Shown here piece after piece: positions 1-10,492 of a stretch of 64,000 nt of DNA (position 1 is its first letter; every line of letters starts with the position of its first letter). Source of the stretch: Hymenopellis radicata (Eukaryota; Basidiomycota; Agaricomycetes; Agaricales; Physalacriaceae). Position numbers and translations under genes: made by a program. The DNA is taken from positions 88,744 to 152,743 of the forward strand of contig JADNRX010000106.1 in assembly GCA_015501595.1 (NCBI GenBank), written 5' to 3'. Below the pieces are notes generated by a model. That model saw nothing but the letters and a program-made list of their open reading frames with translations, was not told the origin of the DNA and did no database searches.

Positions 1-64
1 TCATGAACGTGGGGATAAAAATGAACGCCGCATGGACAACAACAAGACCTAGTTGTTTCTTGGT

Positions 65-936
65 CTAAGCGTCCCGGAAGCCCAGAAGGGAGCTTAACGT
101 ACCAGCTAACGGCGCGTAAAAGAAATGAGGGTTATTTTGGACAGAATGGTCAAATCGCAAGCTGTGGAACGTCTTCAATATATCGATGTCGTAGTTCGCG
201 TGGTCTGAAAGGGAGCGAAAAGGTCAAAAACGATACCAGCGCAGGGACCAACCATACCAGGATCGAGATTGTACAGTTGCAGGAATTGGGCGTTGTTCAC
301 AGTCGTGGCGTCACCATTGTTCAAATAGGCGTCGGTTCGAGTGGGTGAGGAATCGCTTTCATACTTGTTATGACTACCGCTGAGACCTTTTGCAGAACCG
401 AGGATTCCTGAAAGTATGCCGCCCGAACTGGGTGGACCGCCAATTGACCACTTGAGGGACAGAGGATCGCCATCCATGACGAGAGCATAGACCGAGAGGA
501 ACGCGCCCAAGTCAAGACCCATGTTGAAGACCTTATTTGTAGCGAATATGGCTTCGGTCAAGGTCGTTAGACCAGATGGGTCCAGATACTGCATGTCACT
601 GAGTTCCATATAGGTACGGCAGGGAATCGAATACGCACGCCGTGATTGGCAAGGGCGTTCAAGCCTAGACGTGTCAGAGGCGCGCGTATAGGCGAGATAC
701 TAGAACTCACCAGGGCATGGTCCTCGTAGATCGCCTTTCCTGGGCGGGCGGTAGGCGTGCTCGCCCGTAACGTCGATAAGTTGACCAGGGTCAAAGGCGT
801 TACTGCGCTTCTCAGCATTGCTGGATGTGCGGTTGGCGAAAGGACACGCTCCTCGACCCTCGTGAGCCGATCCATGGGTGGCGAACGCGAAAACAGAGGG
901 AAGAAAGACAGAGAGCAAGACGATGCAAAGTCTCAT
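65..936 (-). CDS. Heme-thiolate peroxidase (chloroperoxidase/unspecific peroxygenase family)
   Basis: Secreted heme-thiolate enzyme, Peroxidase_2 family, which uses H2O2 to oxygenate or halogenate organic substrates outside the cell. The ATG at 936 begins a signal peptide (MRLCIVLLSVFLPSVFAF). Four exons fit the phases: 936-711, 664-639, 588-258 and 204-65, giving about 240 residues. The proximal heme-ligand motif GPCPGLNALANHG is rebuilt across intron 1, and intron 2 joins NHG to YLDPSG. YESDSS followed by PTRTDAY fits the E-x-D-x-S magnesium site of peroxygenases. The stop at 65 leaves no obvious distal Arg/Glu acid-base pair. A GTACGT donor near 102 and a TTAG acceptor at 65 could let the gene continue off the left edge, so the 3' end is uncertain. 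Family assignment is firm; peroxygenase versus chloroperoxidase activity is not decided. Confidence 0.8.
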
Positions 937-990
937 GGTGGGAGAAGGAAAGACTGTGTTCTTGGAGATGAACGAGCTGAGAGTCTGCAA

Positions 991-998
991 TTTATATA
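991..998 (-). promoter_or_regulatory. TATA box of the heme-thiolate peroxidase gene
   Basis: The minus strand reads TATATAAA about 55 bases upstream of the peroxidase ATG at 936. Position and sequence fit a TATA element of a regulated secreted-enzyme gene. Confidence 0.6.
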
Positions 999-999
999 C

Positions 1000-2081
1000 T
1001 CCTGTGTCCGAGAACGCCGATACGAGCAAAACGCCAGAACTATGGTGTTGGTTCCGGGAAAGTCATCAGCGGTCCCTTCTCGGTCATAAAATGGGCTGTT
1101 TCCGTTATCTGTAGCTCCTAGTAAGATTTCCGGAGTTCATGGGCTTGCATTGGTGGTCGAGTTCAACTGGACAAGTCGGCCAGAAGTTCAAAAGCGCCAG
1201 CGATCGGCGAAAGGAGCGGAAATCTCATTATAAATAGACTTCGGTTGGACAAAATTCTTGCTAAACTTCGACAGTCTTCGAATTCGATGCCATTAGAACA
1301 TCGAAAGAGAGCGAATCGTTGGTATCGTCCGAAGAAGAGACTAGATACGGAATTTGAAGCGTTCGCGAAGCTAGGGCAGAGGTCGAAGGGTAATCTATCA
1401 TACCGCCAGAATATTTTCAGAACATTTAGCCAAGGTCGGAGGGCTCGAGATGATGGCGGTTCGGTAACAAAAAGAGTACCGTTACGCCACGCATTACGGT
1501 TCCTGAGGCACGTGACGTATCACAACAGCCTCAGGTTCGATTTGTCCTTGCGACTGATTCCCATACTAGCTAGACCCGATTTCACTGCTACTTATGTTGC
1601 ATCATCGATGTTCAACGTTCAACGTTCAACCGCCATGCATCTCCATGCATGTGTCCATGGATCCGTCCGCCTTTGATCAACGTGAAATCCGAACGGCGGG
1701 AACTACTACCCATCCAATTCTCTTTGAGGGGGGCCGGCTCAAAAAGTCTTCTACGCATTCACCAGATTGACAGGACCGTCTGGCGTTTGGAGCTACTGAG
1801 ACCCTGGCGCCCGACGTCAATGCAGCCTACATCTTGGTGGGTTGAGTTTTTATGACACCGGGCTTTACTATAATAATAACCAGTGCTCGACTTCTAGTGT
1901 TGTAGTGTTCTTCGTTCCTCGTGTACAGACCCGTGGTTGGCGCATTCGGCTGATGAGTGTCAGACAAGACTCGAAGACCGCATGGACGCCATTCCTTCCA
2001 GGGGGTATCTTGACCCTTGAGGCTTCCGACAACTATTAAACCTGATTTCCTCGAGGAAGATGCGACTTATAAGTACCAATC
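1000..2081. other. Intergenic, no gene recognised
   Basis: Short open stretches occur on the plus strand (for example 1245-1676) but show no domain, no signal peptide and no convincing splice structure. A small direct repeat of GTTCAAC-type units lies near 1612-1630. Nothing else is supported. Confidence 0.5.
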
Positions 2082-2450
2082 ATGCTCTGTACCTATCTTG
2101 CAGGCTTTCTCTTGCTATGGATAACAGCTTTCGTGAAGCCGACAGAAACTGCTTTAAAGGGCGTGTTTGCTCATTAAATGGTTCGTATTGTCAGCACTGA
2201 GTCGTTTAACCGCTTTGATTTAAATGCCTATAGATCGGGACGATGACCGCTGACGAAGCCGCCACCGAAGTGCGGGAGGCCAAAGCGCTAGGCATTGACG
2301 CCTTTGCCCTTAAGGTTCAGAACACGGTGGACAGCTGGGCCACAAACTCGATCAGCTACATATTTGCCGCGGCAGAACAGCAAGTTCTTCTCCTTCAGAC
2401 CCAGCTCCGAGGGGCCTTGTTCTAACGTCCTTCTTCGTTTCGACGGCCCT
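2082..2450 (+). pseudogene. GH71 alpha-1,3-glucanase (mutanase) N-terminal relic
   Basis: An ATG at 2082 starts a hydrophobic leader, then sequence resembling GGVFAHFMV of GH71 enzymes appears as GVFAH-stop-MVRIV, with an in-frame TAA replacing the conserved Phe. Further on, DMTADEAATEVREAKALGIDAFALKVQ fits the GH71 N-terminal pattern D-M-x-AKALGIDAFALN (split here: AKALGIDAFAL is the diagnostic part). Frame is lost by about 2440. It is a broken fragment of a secreted glucanase that normally cleaves fungal cell-wall alpha-1,3-glucan. GH71 C-terminal pieces in the same orientation lie at 9.24-9.48 and 15.09-15.5 kb, so this may be the head of the same disrupted gene. That link is an inference. 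Confidence 0.6.
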
Positions 2451-2623
2451 TCATGTCTTATTCTTCAACTTTCGGAAGTATTCGGTTTCATCAAAATTAC
2501 CTAACCCTCTTTTGTTCTCTGTTAGCTGCCTTAACAATTGACCGTACCTGTCATGCATGTCATTCTTGTACGTTTCTTCTCATTTAAGTCGACAAGCCTT
2601 TTGTGGCGGTTCAAAGAATCCCC

Positions 2624-4341
2624 ATGTCGTCTCCACTTCCTAAACGCTCCGAATACATCGTCATCCAACTTGACCCCGTTGCTTCACTGGAACGCCTTGA
2701 TGATCCCGTAGCGACTGAAACATGTCGCGCGTTGAAGCCCAACAAGTACTTGGCTTGTGTTGTCCAGGTGCGTTGACACGAAGCTGCTTTACGCGCTTAT
2801 TGAATTCCATCCAGCGCCTCCCGGCTATCGTCGGCATACCTGTTCAACTATTCCTGTGTCTCGCATCTGTCCGTGGAATGGTTCCAGGTCCCGATAAGTT
2901 CTTGATTCCAGAGATGTGTCTGCCTCTGTCCCCCAGCACACATCCATGGGACCGGCTGCAACTTACCAGCGAGCCTTCTCTTCCTTGGCCTGGCTTGGAT
3001 TGCTTTCTCATGACACTAGCATCAGTCAATGTCCTGACAGAATACTCTGTCGAGGACAGCCGACTACACGGAAAATACACACAACCCGACGTCGCTGATC
3101 TTGGTTGTTCCATAACGTTCGATAAGGATTGGAGAACACGGCTGGACTTGGGCGGAGTCGACTTGGCATCTGGTGACCCAAATGCCGCCATGCACCGCGC
3201 GATAGAGGACGATGACTCGTTTGAATTTCCTGCTCATTGGAAGAAAAACAGTGCGGACAACGACGATGCTGGAGCTCAGCACTGCAGTTCCGCGGAAAAG
3301 CCCGACCCAATCCAAGAGCCTGGTGTTGACGCGAATACCGTAGAGTGCAGAACAGATGCTGATTCTGATTCATCGTCTAGTTCCTCCTCCTCGATCGCTT
3401 CGGACTCTGATGATTCCGATTTGGCTCCTTCTGTCAAGACTGCTTCTGTCGAGGATAAAGTCTTTGAGGATCCGCGAAGGAGGATGCCTTTCGTGCACTG
3501 CTGGGTCGATCTGGAAACTATACCTATGGAGGAGATTGGTAACCCATGGGATTTCAAGAAGGAGATTGAAGTCTTGAATCGGTACGTTTTCTGTGACCTT
3601 GGTAGATTTGAAAAGACAGAACTGACGCCGGGCTCAGACTTGAGGAGGAAAGTAAAATCCGCATGCAAGAGAAGATAAAGACTGTCGCCAATATGGACGC
3701 CGAATTGGATGTAGTCGTTAAGAGGACGCGTAGTCTTCTATCCTTGACGAAGAAGTCTGACTCTGGAAGCAACCATTCAAATAATGGTGTGTCCTTGACT
3801 GTGCTTTGTGCATTCTCCCTACTGATGACTGATAGCTGCTTCTCCAGCAATCAACGTTGCGCAGTCACAAGAAAACGAAGAAGTCTCGGTAGATGCTCGT
3901 GCACCGCGCGATGCAGATGAGCTTGTCGCACCGTTGGCGAGCACAACCAGAGAAGGTACTCCCTTTTTCTACAAGTACACTCCACAACATTAAACGATGA
4001 ACGCAGAGCCCAATCATGCCGTGGACTGTCCGGTTGACGATAACGCTGAGATTGTAAAATCTGGGTCCAATACGCCGGCCGAGTCGTCTGATACTTCATC
4101 GACAAAGAAAGGTATGGGTTTTAACGTCGTTTGACGGTCATAGCCTCATACCATCGTGTTTTTAGAACCCCGCCGAAACCTGCGTTCTTTGGCGGTGCGG
4201 TTTGTCTCTCAACTGAGAATATGCGCCAAATCGTCCAAGCCGCCAGATTCTAAGCCTCATTCCAAAGAGCGTAGCATTGTCGCTAGAATCAGCAGGGTAC
4301 CTTCGCGGGTTATTGCTAAATTCACGAGGGTGTGGCGATAA
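2624..4341 (+). CDS. Hypothetical protein with Ser/Asp-rich centre
   Basis: Not recognised. A consistent six-exon model can be read. The ATG at 2624 opens MSSPLPKRSEYIVIQLDPV and the first donor GTGCGT is at about 2770. A long exon follows from about 2818 to 3582; it carries an acidic Ser/Asp-rich run near 3360-3420 and conserved-looking PFVHCWVDLETIPMEEIGNPWDF. Short exons then encode LEEESKIRMQEKIKTVANMD (coiled-coil-like), an acidic linker, and a basic C-terminus ending in FTRVWR at 4341. All junction phases agree and no frame break was found, so the gene looks intact. The basic tail and acidic centre would suit a nuclear protein, but that is only a guess. It lies just outside the left arm of the inverted duplication. 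Confidence 0.6.
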
Positions 4342-4429
4342 TGACCATATCTTGAAGGACGTTGTATTTATGCTGTGCTACACTATCCAATCGTTATCGT
4401 CGTATGCTTGTATATCACAACCTAATGGA

Positions 4430-5044
4430 ATCTCTTCCGAAACGGTACCCCGTACGCTTCCAGCTTGGTAATACCCAGCTGGTGCATGCCTGATGATTTG
4501 GTCCGACTACTACGCCTGACCCACTCCGTGAGCTCAGGCTGAAGATATCGAGGCGAGCACGAGATGATGGCGCGAGGAAGAGGAGCGACCTGCGGCAAGA
4601 ACTCCGAGGTTCTCGTCTCCTCCAGCACCAGGACCATCGGGAAGCCAATCTCAAGCTAGACCTAAACCTCAAAACGATTACTTGAACCAACTCGATCGGC
4701 GCCGTACCACTTAATTAACCACCAGGACCAGTCAATGTACGACCAGCCGTCAACGTCGGATGGTCTCCTGCAACATTACGCGATGGTCTGCTGTGGTTTA
4801 CATTCCCTGATCCTAACTCCGACCTTCCGGATGATGAGATCTTTGTACGGAACGATTGCATCGACACAACGAGGACGATGACATCGTCATTCTGGACGAT
4901 GTTCCTGCAACGCGACGCGCTTCTACCTCGATATTCCGACCCATCTATGATGACGATGTCTGGACATTGACGACGATGATTTTGCCAAATATAGACGGGA
5001 CGCGGGAGGAGCTTGAGATGATGGACATGGGCCGCCAGTACTAG
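4430..5044 (+). pseudogene. GEN1/Yen1-like nuclease C-terminal relic, left copy
   Basis: The translation contains HNEDDDIVILDDVPATRR, closely matching the acidic C-terminal region of the full-length nuclease gene at 48.85-51.78 kb. It lacks the whole catalytic XPG domain and all sequence after REELEMMDM, and frame changes occur before 4850. Both relics share the same upstream breakpoint, just after a GCGAGCACGAGATGATGGCG-like sequence. The truncation therefore predates the arm duplication. No function is expected. Confidence 0.8.
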
Positions 5045-5084
5045 ATCTCAAGAATCAAGATGTACGAATTTCGGGCCTTCCGTC

Positions 5085-8000
5085 CTAATCAAATACCTCT
5101 GCTACCGACGGTCCCTCCTCGTCCTCCTTGCGCTGGAAAGTCTTCGTCGTCCAGCCATAGGTTCGCTGCAGTCGAGCGCCAACCCTGTCCCTTGGTAAAT
5201 CATTGATCACTTTCAACGAAGGGAATGGTACTTGCCATTTGAGTAAGTGTGGCGTCAACAAAGAATCCGGGTGCGGCTATATAACGATGAGACTGGGATC
5301 GGCGAGTGTCAAATAATAATAACATACACGATGGAACGTAATCGGGCGAGCGTTCTTAGCAGGAGGGTCGAAGCGCACAGACGATCCCGCCGTTTGGATT
5401 ACATCAAACCCGACGCGTCTCATACCCTGCGGAAAATATGAGGAAAGCTAAGAACGAAAGAAACAGATGATTGACCTTCTCAAAGTCGCCCCATCGAACC
5501 TGCCCTTTCTTCTGGCTATTATCGTCCGAGTTCTCATCTCTATCCAAGAGTCGGGTGAACATCTACAGGAAGTCAGCAGTGCACCACATGATTGACAACA
5601 ACGACTTCTTTACCTTCCATACTTTCTTGGGCAGCTTGAAATCTAACGGTAATGCGTCCGGGAGCTCTGCCTCTTCCTCTTCCTCCTCCTCGTCCACTTC
5701 AACCTCGAGATTCTCCGTCTCGCCCGCCTCCTTCCGAGTCTTCACCTTCTCCTTCGCACTATCACCATTCGACGAAACATACGCATGTCCGCTCTCTGCT
5801 GCCGATTCCCCAGGACCAGCCACGGGAAACGAAGGTTGATATTGTCTCTTCCTCGGTACTGGGTTCACCTCGGGCTCCTCCACCTTAGGTTTCTCCACAT
5901 ACTCCTTCCCCCTAATTTTCGCATCCAGCCTATCTATATCCTTGATGATAATCTTGCTATACATCGGCCGATTGTCAACATCATCCGGATCGATCAGCCC
6001 AAACGTCTTTGCCACCAATCCGGGACATCCAGGCGGATCCATTGCCTTCGCCTTCGACCATAGCATAATGTCTATAACCATCCACCCTTTGTCGAACGGC
6101 GGTACCAACACGACATGGCGTGCCTCTGGAGGCATGGGATCAAAAACGTGTGGCTCCAGGTCCTGGATGACAGACATCTGAATAAACTCTGCCGGCTGCA
6201 TTTCGTGGTCGTAGATCTCGTTGCTCCAGGTGTTGATCAAGTCGAAAGTGACTTTTTCGGCACGTCCGTAGCTCTTGGCGAAAGAGACGTGTTCAAAGTC
6301 CTCTGCCTCCAGAACAGCCGGGTTGAAGAAACAGACTTCCTCCATGAAGATCTTTTGCTCGCCAGGTGGTATGGGTTCGTTTGCACAATCCATGAGCGCC
6401 TGTCCAAACGACGAATGATTGAACGCGACTGTAAAGCTATTGATATCGCAACTGGTTCCTGTCATTAGGTTAAAACATGTCGAATTTATGAATGAGTGCG
6501 CATCTTACCAATCTCGTCCCAGGCGTTGCTATCAAACTTCTCAGCCTCTTTGGGGTTTTTGGTCTAATGGAGCTTCAGGACGTGATACGAGACCAATCAT
6601 GAATTCACTACGTACAAGACAGTTGGTCATTTCTTGGAAGTATGCATGAAATGACGACGTTGGCTTGGTGCACATATAAACAATGTGCTCGTCGATAGTG
6701 TTAGGCTGAAAGGGATGAGCTGCAATGTATGCCCGATTAAGTTCCAGGTGAAGGAGTCCATCGTCTGTCTACATGTATGGTCTTAGAGCGTGAAGACAAG
6801 CAAAAGGACGAGTATGAACTCACTCGGAAACTTTTGATGTAATTCCGAAACGCCGGTAGACGAGCAAAGATAGTCGAGAGCCGGGCAGATGTTTTCTGTG
6901 TATACACCTTACTAAGCTGCCCAATTGATATCAGCCGCCACTTCAACCTGGGATCTTTCCTGTATTCGCGTTCGATTGCCGACGTCGTGACTAGACCCCG
7001 GCTGGCCAAGTCTTCGAGGCATTCCGCGGCGCGGCTCCATACCGCATGAGCAAGCTAGAAGGCTGTGAGAATGAGGAAAACCAAAAGACAAAGTCGTTCC
7101 TACATGAATCAAGAATAAACATGAACGATACGCGTCCGTTCGTAGTTGCATTTCCAGCAATCGCTCTGGAAATGGGCTTCGTTTCACCATTTCCAAAACA
7201 GAAGTTACGGCCACCGTTGTGCGTGCACGAGTCTTGATGACGGCGTTATACAAGTCCATATCTTGGTGCCAAGCTTCAATTGTGGCGCGGGTGTCATCCT
7301 GAAATTGAGGTTAAGACTAGAAACGGCCGAACATCAAGAAATACACGCACATACTGTGCAATGGCGATATTTCTGATGTCCTTCCAATCGATGTCGGGCA
7401 TCTTGCACCCTTGAAGAAGAGATCCTTTGAACGATACCTTTAGCTATCTTCATGAAAGGAAGAACGACATACCATGCATCCGCTAAAAATGGAGTAAGTA
7501 TCGACGCATTCCGATAGTGCTGTAACGTACAGTAAGATAGTCTGTGGAAGATTCTCCACGTCTCCGTTTGACTGCAGGAAGAGTACGCGGTGGAGAGCAG
7601 AGATTATTAGCTGCTGTGAAATTGTGGAACTGCTTGAGCGCTTCGTCACTGACACCTGTTCGTAAACAAATCAAAGACAGTCCAAGACGACCCAGACAAA
7701 GCATACCCAGTTCATACTGATAGAAGGATCGTGAGCTATGTACATAAGATCGTTAGAAAACAGAACATACGGCAGCAGAATTCCACATCTGCGCATTACC
7801 GTGATAGGACATGCCTTTCCTGTTCACGGGAGGTCCATTTACGGCTTTCAGAATGTCAGGGAGCTCTTCAGCTGGTGTTTGGCTTCTCAGCCTGCAGGAA
7901 ACGCGTGAATATGAAGATGTTAAACAGACCGCCCCTATGCATAAACTCACCAGATTTCAAACTTTGCTCTTCCTTCGGCGGTTTGACAGAAACGGACAGC

Positions 8001-8222
8001 GTTTTCGAACCACTCTGCCGCCCATGGACTTGGTGCTTCCCAGCGCTTGGCTCTGTCTTTGTGTAACTGAGCCCTTGCCTCCGGCGACAGAGAATCAGAT
8101 ATCGATGGCGGTGTTGGAAGTGCGGGTGTGCGACGCGCCGCTGCTCTCGTCGACGCTGATGGCGTGCTAGCAGTCTTGGGAGGCTTTCTTTTGACGACAA
8201 TTCGCTTTGCGGGAGCAGGCAT
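5085..8222 (-). CDS. Gene A, left copy: unknown protein with HicA-like C-terminal domain
   Basis: The ATG at 8222 begins MPAPAKRIVVKRKPPKTAST, a basic proline-rich head; the stop is at 5085-5087. About ten exons are shared with the right copy. The middle contains conserved blocks such as VENLPQTILLYVTALSE, VTTSAIEREYR and EEVCFFNPAVLEAEDFEHVS, then an acidic tract EVDEEEEEEEAELPDALP. The C-terminal exons encode MRRVGFDVIQTAGSSVRF, RPITFHRPHPDS and RTYGWTTKTFQ. These resemble the HicA/YcfA-like double-stranded-RNA-binding fold seen at the end of many fungal proteins of unknown role; that is a motif-level resemblance only. One C-terminal intron has a GC donor (GCAAGT). The gene is divergent from gene B, 260 bp away. 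No frame break was seen. Confidence 0.7.
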
Positions 8223-8482
8223 GGTGGTAAGCGGGAAGTCAGGCAAGTTTGAAATTCAAATTACACGGATCGGGATCTACTATTTACCCTGCAAGACTTT
8301 TACCTTCAAACGCCCAAAGACTGGCTTCAGACTTCACGCCATTTCGACTCGCCGCGTTAGGCATTGGATAACTTGATACTCACGTAGTAGATGAAGGGAT
8401 CCATCAAGGCACATTCGGCAGTTATATTGCCAAGATGCTTAGATATCACTTCATACAGCTCCAACCGTTTCTTGTAGCGACA
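8223..8482. promoter_or_regulatory. Shared divergent promoter of genes A and B, left arm
   Basis: These 260 bases separate the ATG codons of gene A (minus) and gene B (plus). The equivalent spacer in the right arm is 282 bases and recognisably related. No clear TATA box was identified. Co-regulation of the pair is an inference from the head-to-head layout. Confidence 0.5.
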
Positions 8483-9169
8483 ATGAATCTCTACCTCTCC
8501 AAGTCGACTACCTCCATCAACACCACCTTTACTTCCTCTGACGGCGTTGTCCTATACAAAACGCACACCCCATTCAGGCTGGTGGGCGGCAGGTCGACGA
8601 CGATCAGTCGCGCTCTGCGCGATATCCCCACGCGTGACGGTGCCGAGAACGCACTGCGCTTCGCCCATCTTGCGCAGATCGACTGGAAGATTGGGGCGCC
8701 CACGATCCTCCGCTTCGGTGGGCAAGAAATAAAGGCTCGTTCATATCTGATCAAAGACGGCTGGGGGTGGTATGGCCGGTGACCTCCTTCTCTTCTCCTT
8801 GGCCTTGTATTCATGCTGAATTAACAACATCTAGACATCGAAAGTTCACTGGCCTGGATGGAAAGGAATACAAGTGGATACTCGGTGCTAACCGACCCAA
8901 GGCAAGTTTTAGGGCTACGTAACTTGTTGTAGCTCATTTAAATGCAGCTCATCACGAACGACGATTCAAATACGCCAGTCGCATTATACCATCGACAACG
9001 TTTCGGCGTGTTCCATGCAAAGCGGCAGGCATATCTTGAGGTGTTGCCACAAGCAGAACATATGCTTGACACGGTGGTCATGACCTTTGTCTACGTGGAG
9101 AAGATTCGAAGACAGAAGGAGGATGCAGCTAAATCGCAACTTGTACTGTGGCCTCCTTTTCTATACTAG
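8483..9169 (+). CDS. Gene B, left copy: DUF6593 protein
   Basis: The ATG at 8483 starts MNLYLSKSTTSINTTF, the usual opening of basidiomycete DUF6593 proteins. GQEIKARSYLIKDGWGWYGR and DGKEYKWILG follow, then ITNDDSNTPVALYHRQRFG and VVMTFVYVEKIRRQKEDAA, in the family order. Function is unknown for the family. There are three exons. The second intron uses a GC donor (AAG then GCAAGT), conserved in the right copy. Compared with the right copy this protein has a slightly longer tail and differs at a few residues, with no break. Confidence 0.85.
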
Positions 9170-9239
9170 GAGATCACCCAAGTCGCGTCCTGGCATGCGA
9201 ACTTAACAACATTGCCCTAATTCAGCCCCCCGGCTTCGA

Positions 9240-9477
9240 CTCGCTACATTACATCTCTTTAACTAAGCGCGTGTCATGCAAACATGGGCCTCAGAATCGG
9301 CCAGATCCTCAATCTCAACCCGGAGTCTATCGAAATCATCACCTGGAATGACAGGCGCTAATCCTTCACCTCGTGGCTCTTCGCGACTTACAATGCTGTG
9401 AGGGTGGCGAATCTGGAAACGTTTGGCCAGAGGGTATTGTCGCTACGACCACACAGGCTGGCAGTTGCTCATTTCGC
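9240..9477 (+). pseudogene. GH71 alpha-1,3-glucanase C-terminal relic, left arm, upstream piece
   Basis: The plus strand encodes GLRIGQILNLNPESIEIITW followed by ND, matching the IEIITWND region of GH71 enzymes, then loses frame before LETFGQRVLS. A Copia element interrupts it at 9478; its continuation resumes at 15087. The right arm has the uninterrupted counterpart. Confidence 0.7.
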
Positions 9478-9551
9478 TGTTACTGTACAGCTAGTATACA
9501 TCCGGTATTTACATTAGGACCTACAATTACATCATCGTACTTTACATATAC

Positions 9552-9967
9552 TAGAGCATGCCACGAGTCTAAACCCGGGTCTGGCGGGTCGAGTTTGCGC
9601 GGGTTTGCTTATCTGAAGTCCGGACTTGCGACTTGTCTCAAACTCGCGAGTCGCGGGTCTAAAACTCGCGAGTTTGCGAGTTTTTGACGAGTTTTGAGCT
9701 ATAACCCACTCATATCCCCTTCAACTGAGGTCAAACTAGTGCAAACATCATCTCTATAGCCTATTGCAACTCTGTTGGATCATATTCATATGTATAACAC
9801 AGTTTATAGGCATAATATTATATCTTAACTGACTACCGGAACCTGCGCAAGTACTTGCAGAATCCTCCAACCTCAAACCTGCGACTTGCGCAAACCCGGG
9901 TCGCGAGTCGCGAGTCGCAGGTTACCTGCGAGTTACCTGCGCAGGCCGAAACTCGTGGCATGCTCTA
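9552..9967. mobile_element. hAT-type MITE (416 bp, 17-bp TIR, 8-bp TSD)
   Basis: The left end reads TAGAGCATGCCACGAGT and the right end is its exact reverse complement. ACATATAC directly flanks both sides (9544-9551 and 9968-9975), an 8-bp target duplication typical of the hAT superfamily. No transposase is encoded. Both subterminal regions are packed with short GCGAGT, TCGCGAGT and ACCTGCG motifs, as expected for transposase-binding arrays. It inserted across the left edge of the neighbouring TA-flanked element. Confidence 0.88.
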
Positions 9968-9974
9968 ACATATA

Positions 9975-10227
9975 CTGTACTGTTTCGACCGTAAGTTCGC
10001 GGCATGTGACGCGTTATGCCGCGAACTTACAGGAAACAAGTTCGTAACCAGGCACAACGCCCGGAATTACCATATTTGGATGCTCCCGCCGTAGGCGGGA
10101 GCGAAAATTTCCTTTTTAAGCCTCACGGACCCTGAAAATAAGGTCCGTGATGCGTTATGGTTTATCCTAAGTTAGGTTTTCAACCGCACGTTACGCGTTA
10201 TGGGAACATGCGGTCGAAACGGTACAG
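9975..10227. mobile_element. TA-flanked hairpin-rich MITE (about 253 bp)
   Basis: The ends read CTGTACTGTTTCGACCG and, reverse-complemented, CTGTACCGTTTCGACCG (16 of 17 match), flanked by TA. The 3' LTR shows the empty site with a single TA. TA duplication and size suggest a Tc1/mariner-like non-autonomous element; this class call is an inference. It contains a perfect 15-bp hairpin (9991-10030), two 9-bp hairpins (10082-10102 and 10123-10150) and an imperfect one (10184-10213). No coding capacity. Confidence 0.75.
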
Positions 10228-10372
10228 TAGCCGGAGGCGACGGTGACTTGACTTAACGTCTTACCGTCACCGTCGACCTCCAGGTACGTAGATACCTTAC
10301 GTTCCACTAATTCCAACGTCTTACCGTCACCGTCGACCTCCAGACTCGCTCTAAGCTCCCTGCTCCTCGACA

Positions 10373-10391
10373 GGTTATGGGCCCCGGCTTC
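10373..10391 (+). other. Primer binding site, half-tRNA(iMet) type
   Basis: GGTTATGGGCCCCGGCTTC directly follows the 5' LTR. It is complementary to the anticodon stem-loop side of eukaryotic initiator tRNA-Met (GGGCCCAUAACC), the internal primer position known for Copia-type elements rather than the tRNA 3' end. Confidence 0.65.
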
Positions 10392-10492
10392 TAAAAAAGC
10401 GACTGGAATTTTTACCGCGTCTCTGCCGAAGACCAACATCGACGACGTTCCGTTCACACCCACGGTCTCCACACCAATACCCCTTCCACACC

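Larger units (their letters stand above)
4425..9477. repeat. Left arm of a large inverted segmental duplication
   Basis: This stretch holds, in order, a GEN1-like C-terminal relic, gene A (minus), gene B (plus) and a GH71 C-terminal relic. The same order occurs in reverse complement at about 37.98-44.06 kb, with near-identical coding and intron sequence. The left arm lacks about 0.7 kb present in the right arm (roughly 42.66-43.39 kb), which removes the end of the GEN1 relic. After the Copia element the arm resumes at 15087 and matching fades near 15238. Confidence 0.9.
9478..10372 (+). repeat. 5' LTR of the Copia element, with two nested insertions
   Basis: It is 895 bp, against 216 bp for the 3' LTR. 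The excess is a 253-bp TA-flanked element and a 416-bp hAT-type element plus duplicated target bases. The LTR contains a tandem direct repeat of about 30 bp (unit with CTTACCGTCACCGTCGACCT), also present in the 3' LTR. Confidence 0.92.

Noticed and set aside
1245..1676. 143-codon plus-strand open frame
   Set aside because: Arg-rich random-looking composition, no domain, no splice support.
5085..8222. HORMA or other chromatin domain in gene A
   Set aside because: The QLITSALRRVLF block looked vaguely similar, but the surrounding motifs of HORMA domains are absent.
9552..9967. CRISPR-like array from the repeated GCGAGT motifs
   Set aside because: The units are short, irregular and subterminal within a TIR-bounded transposon in a eukaryotic genome.
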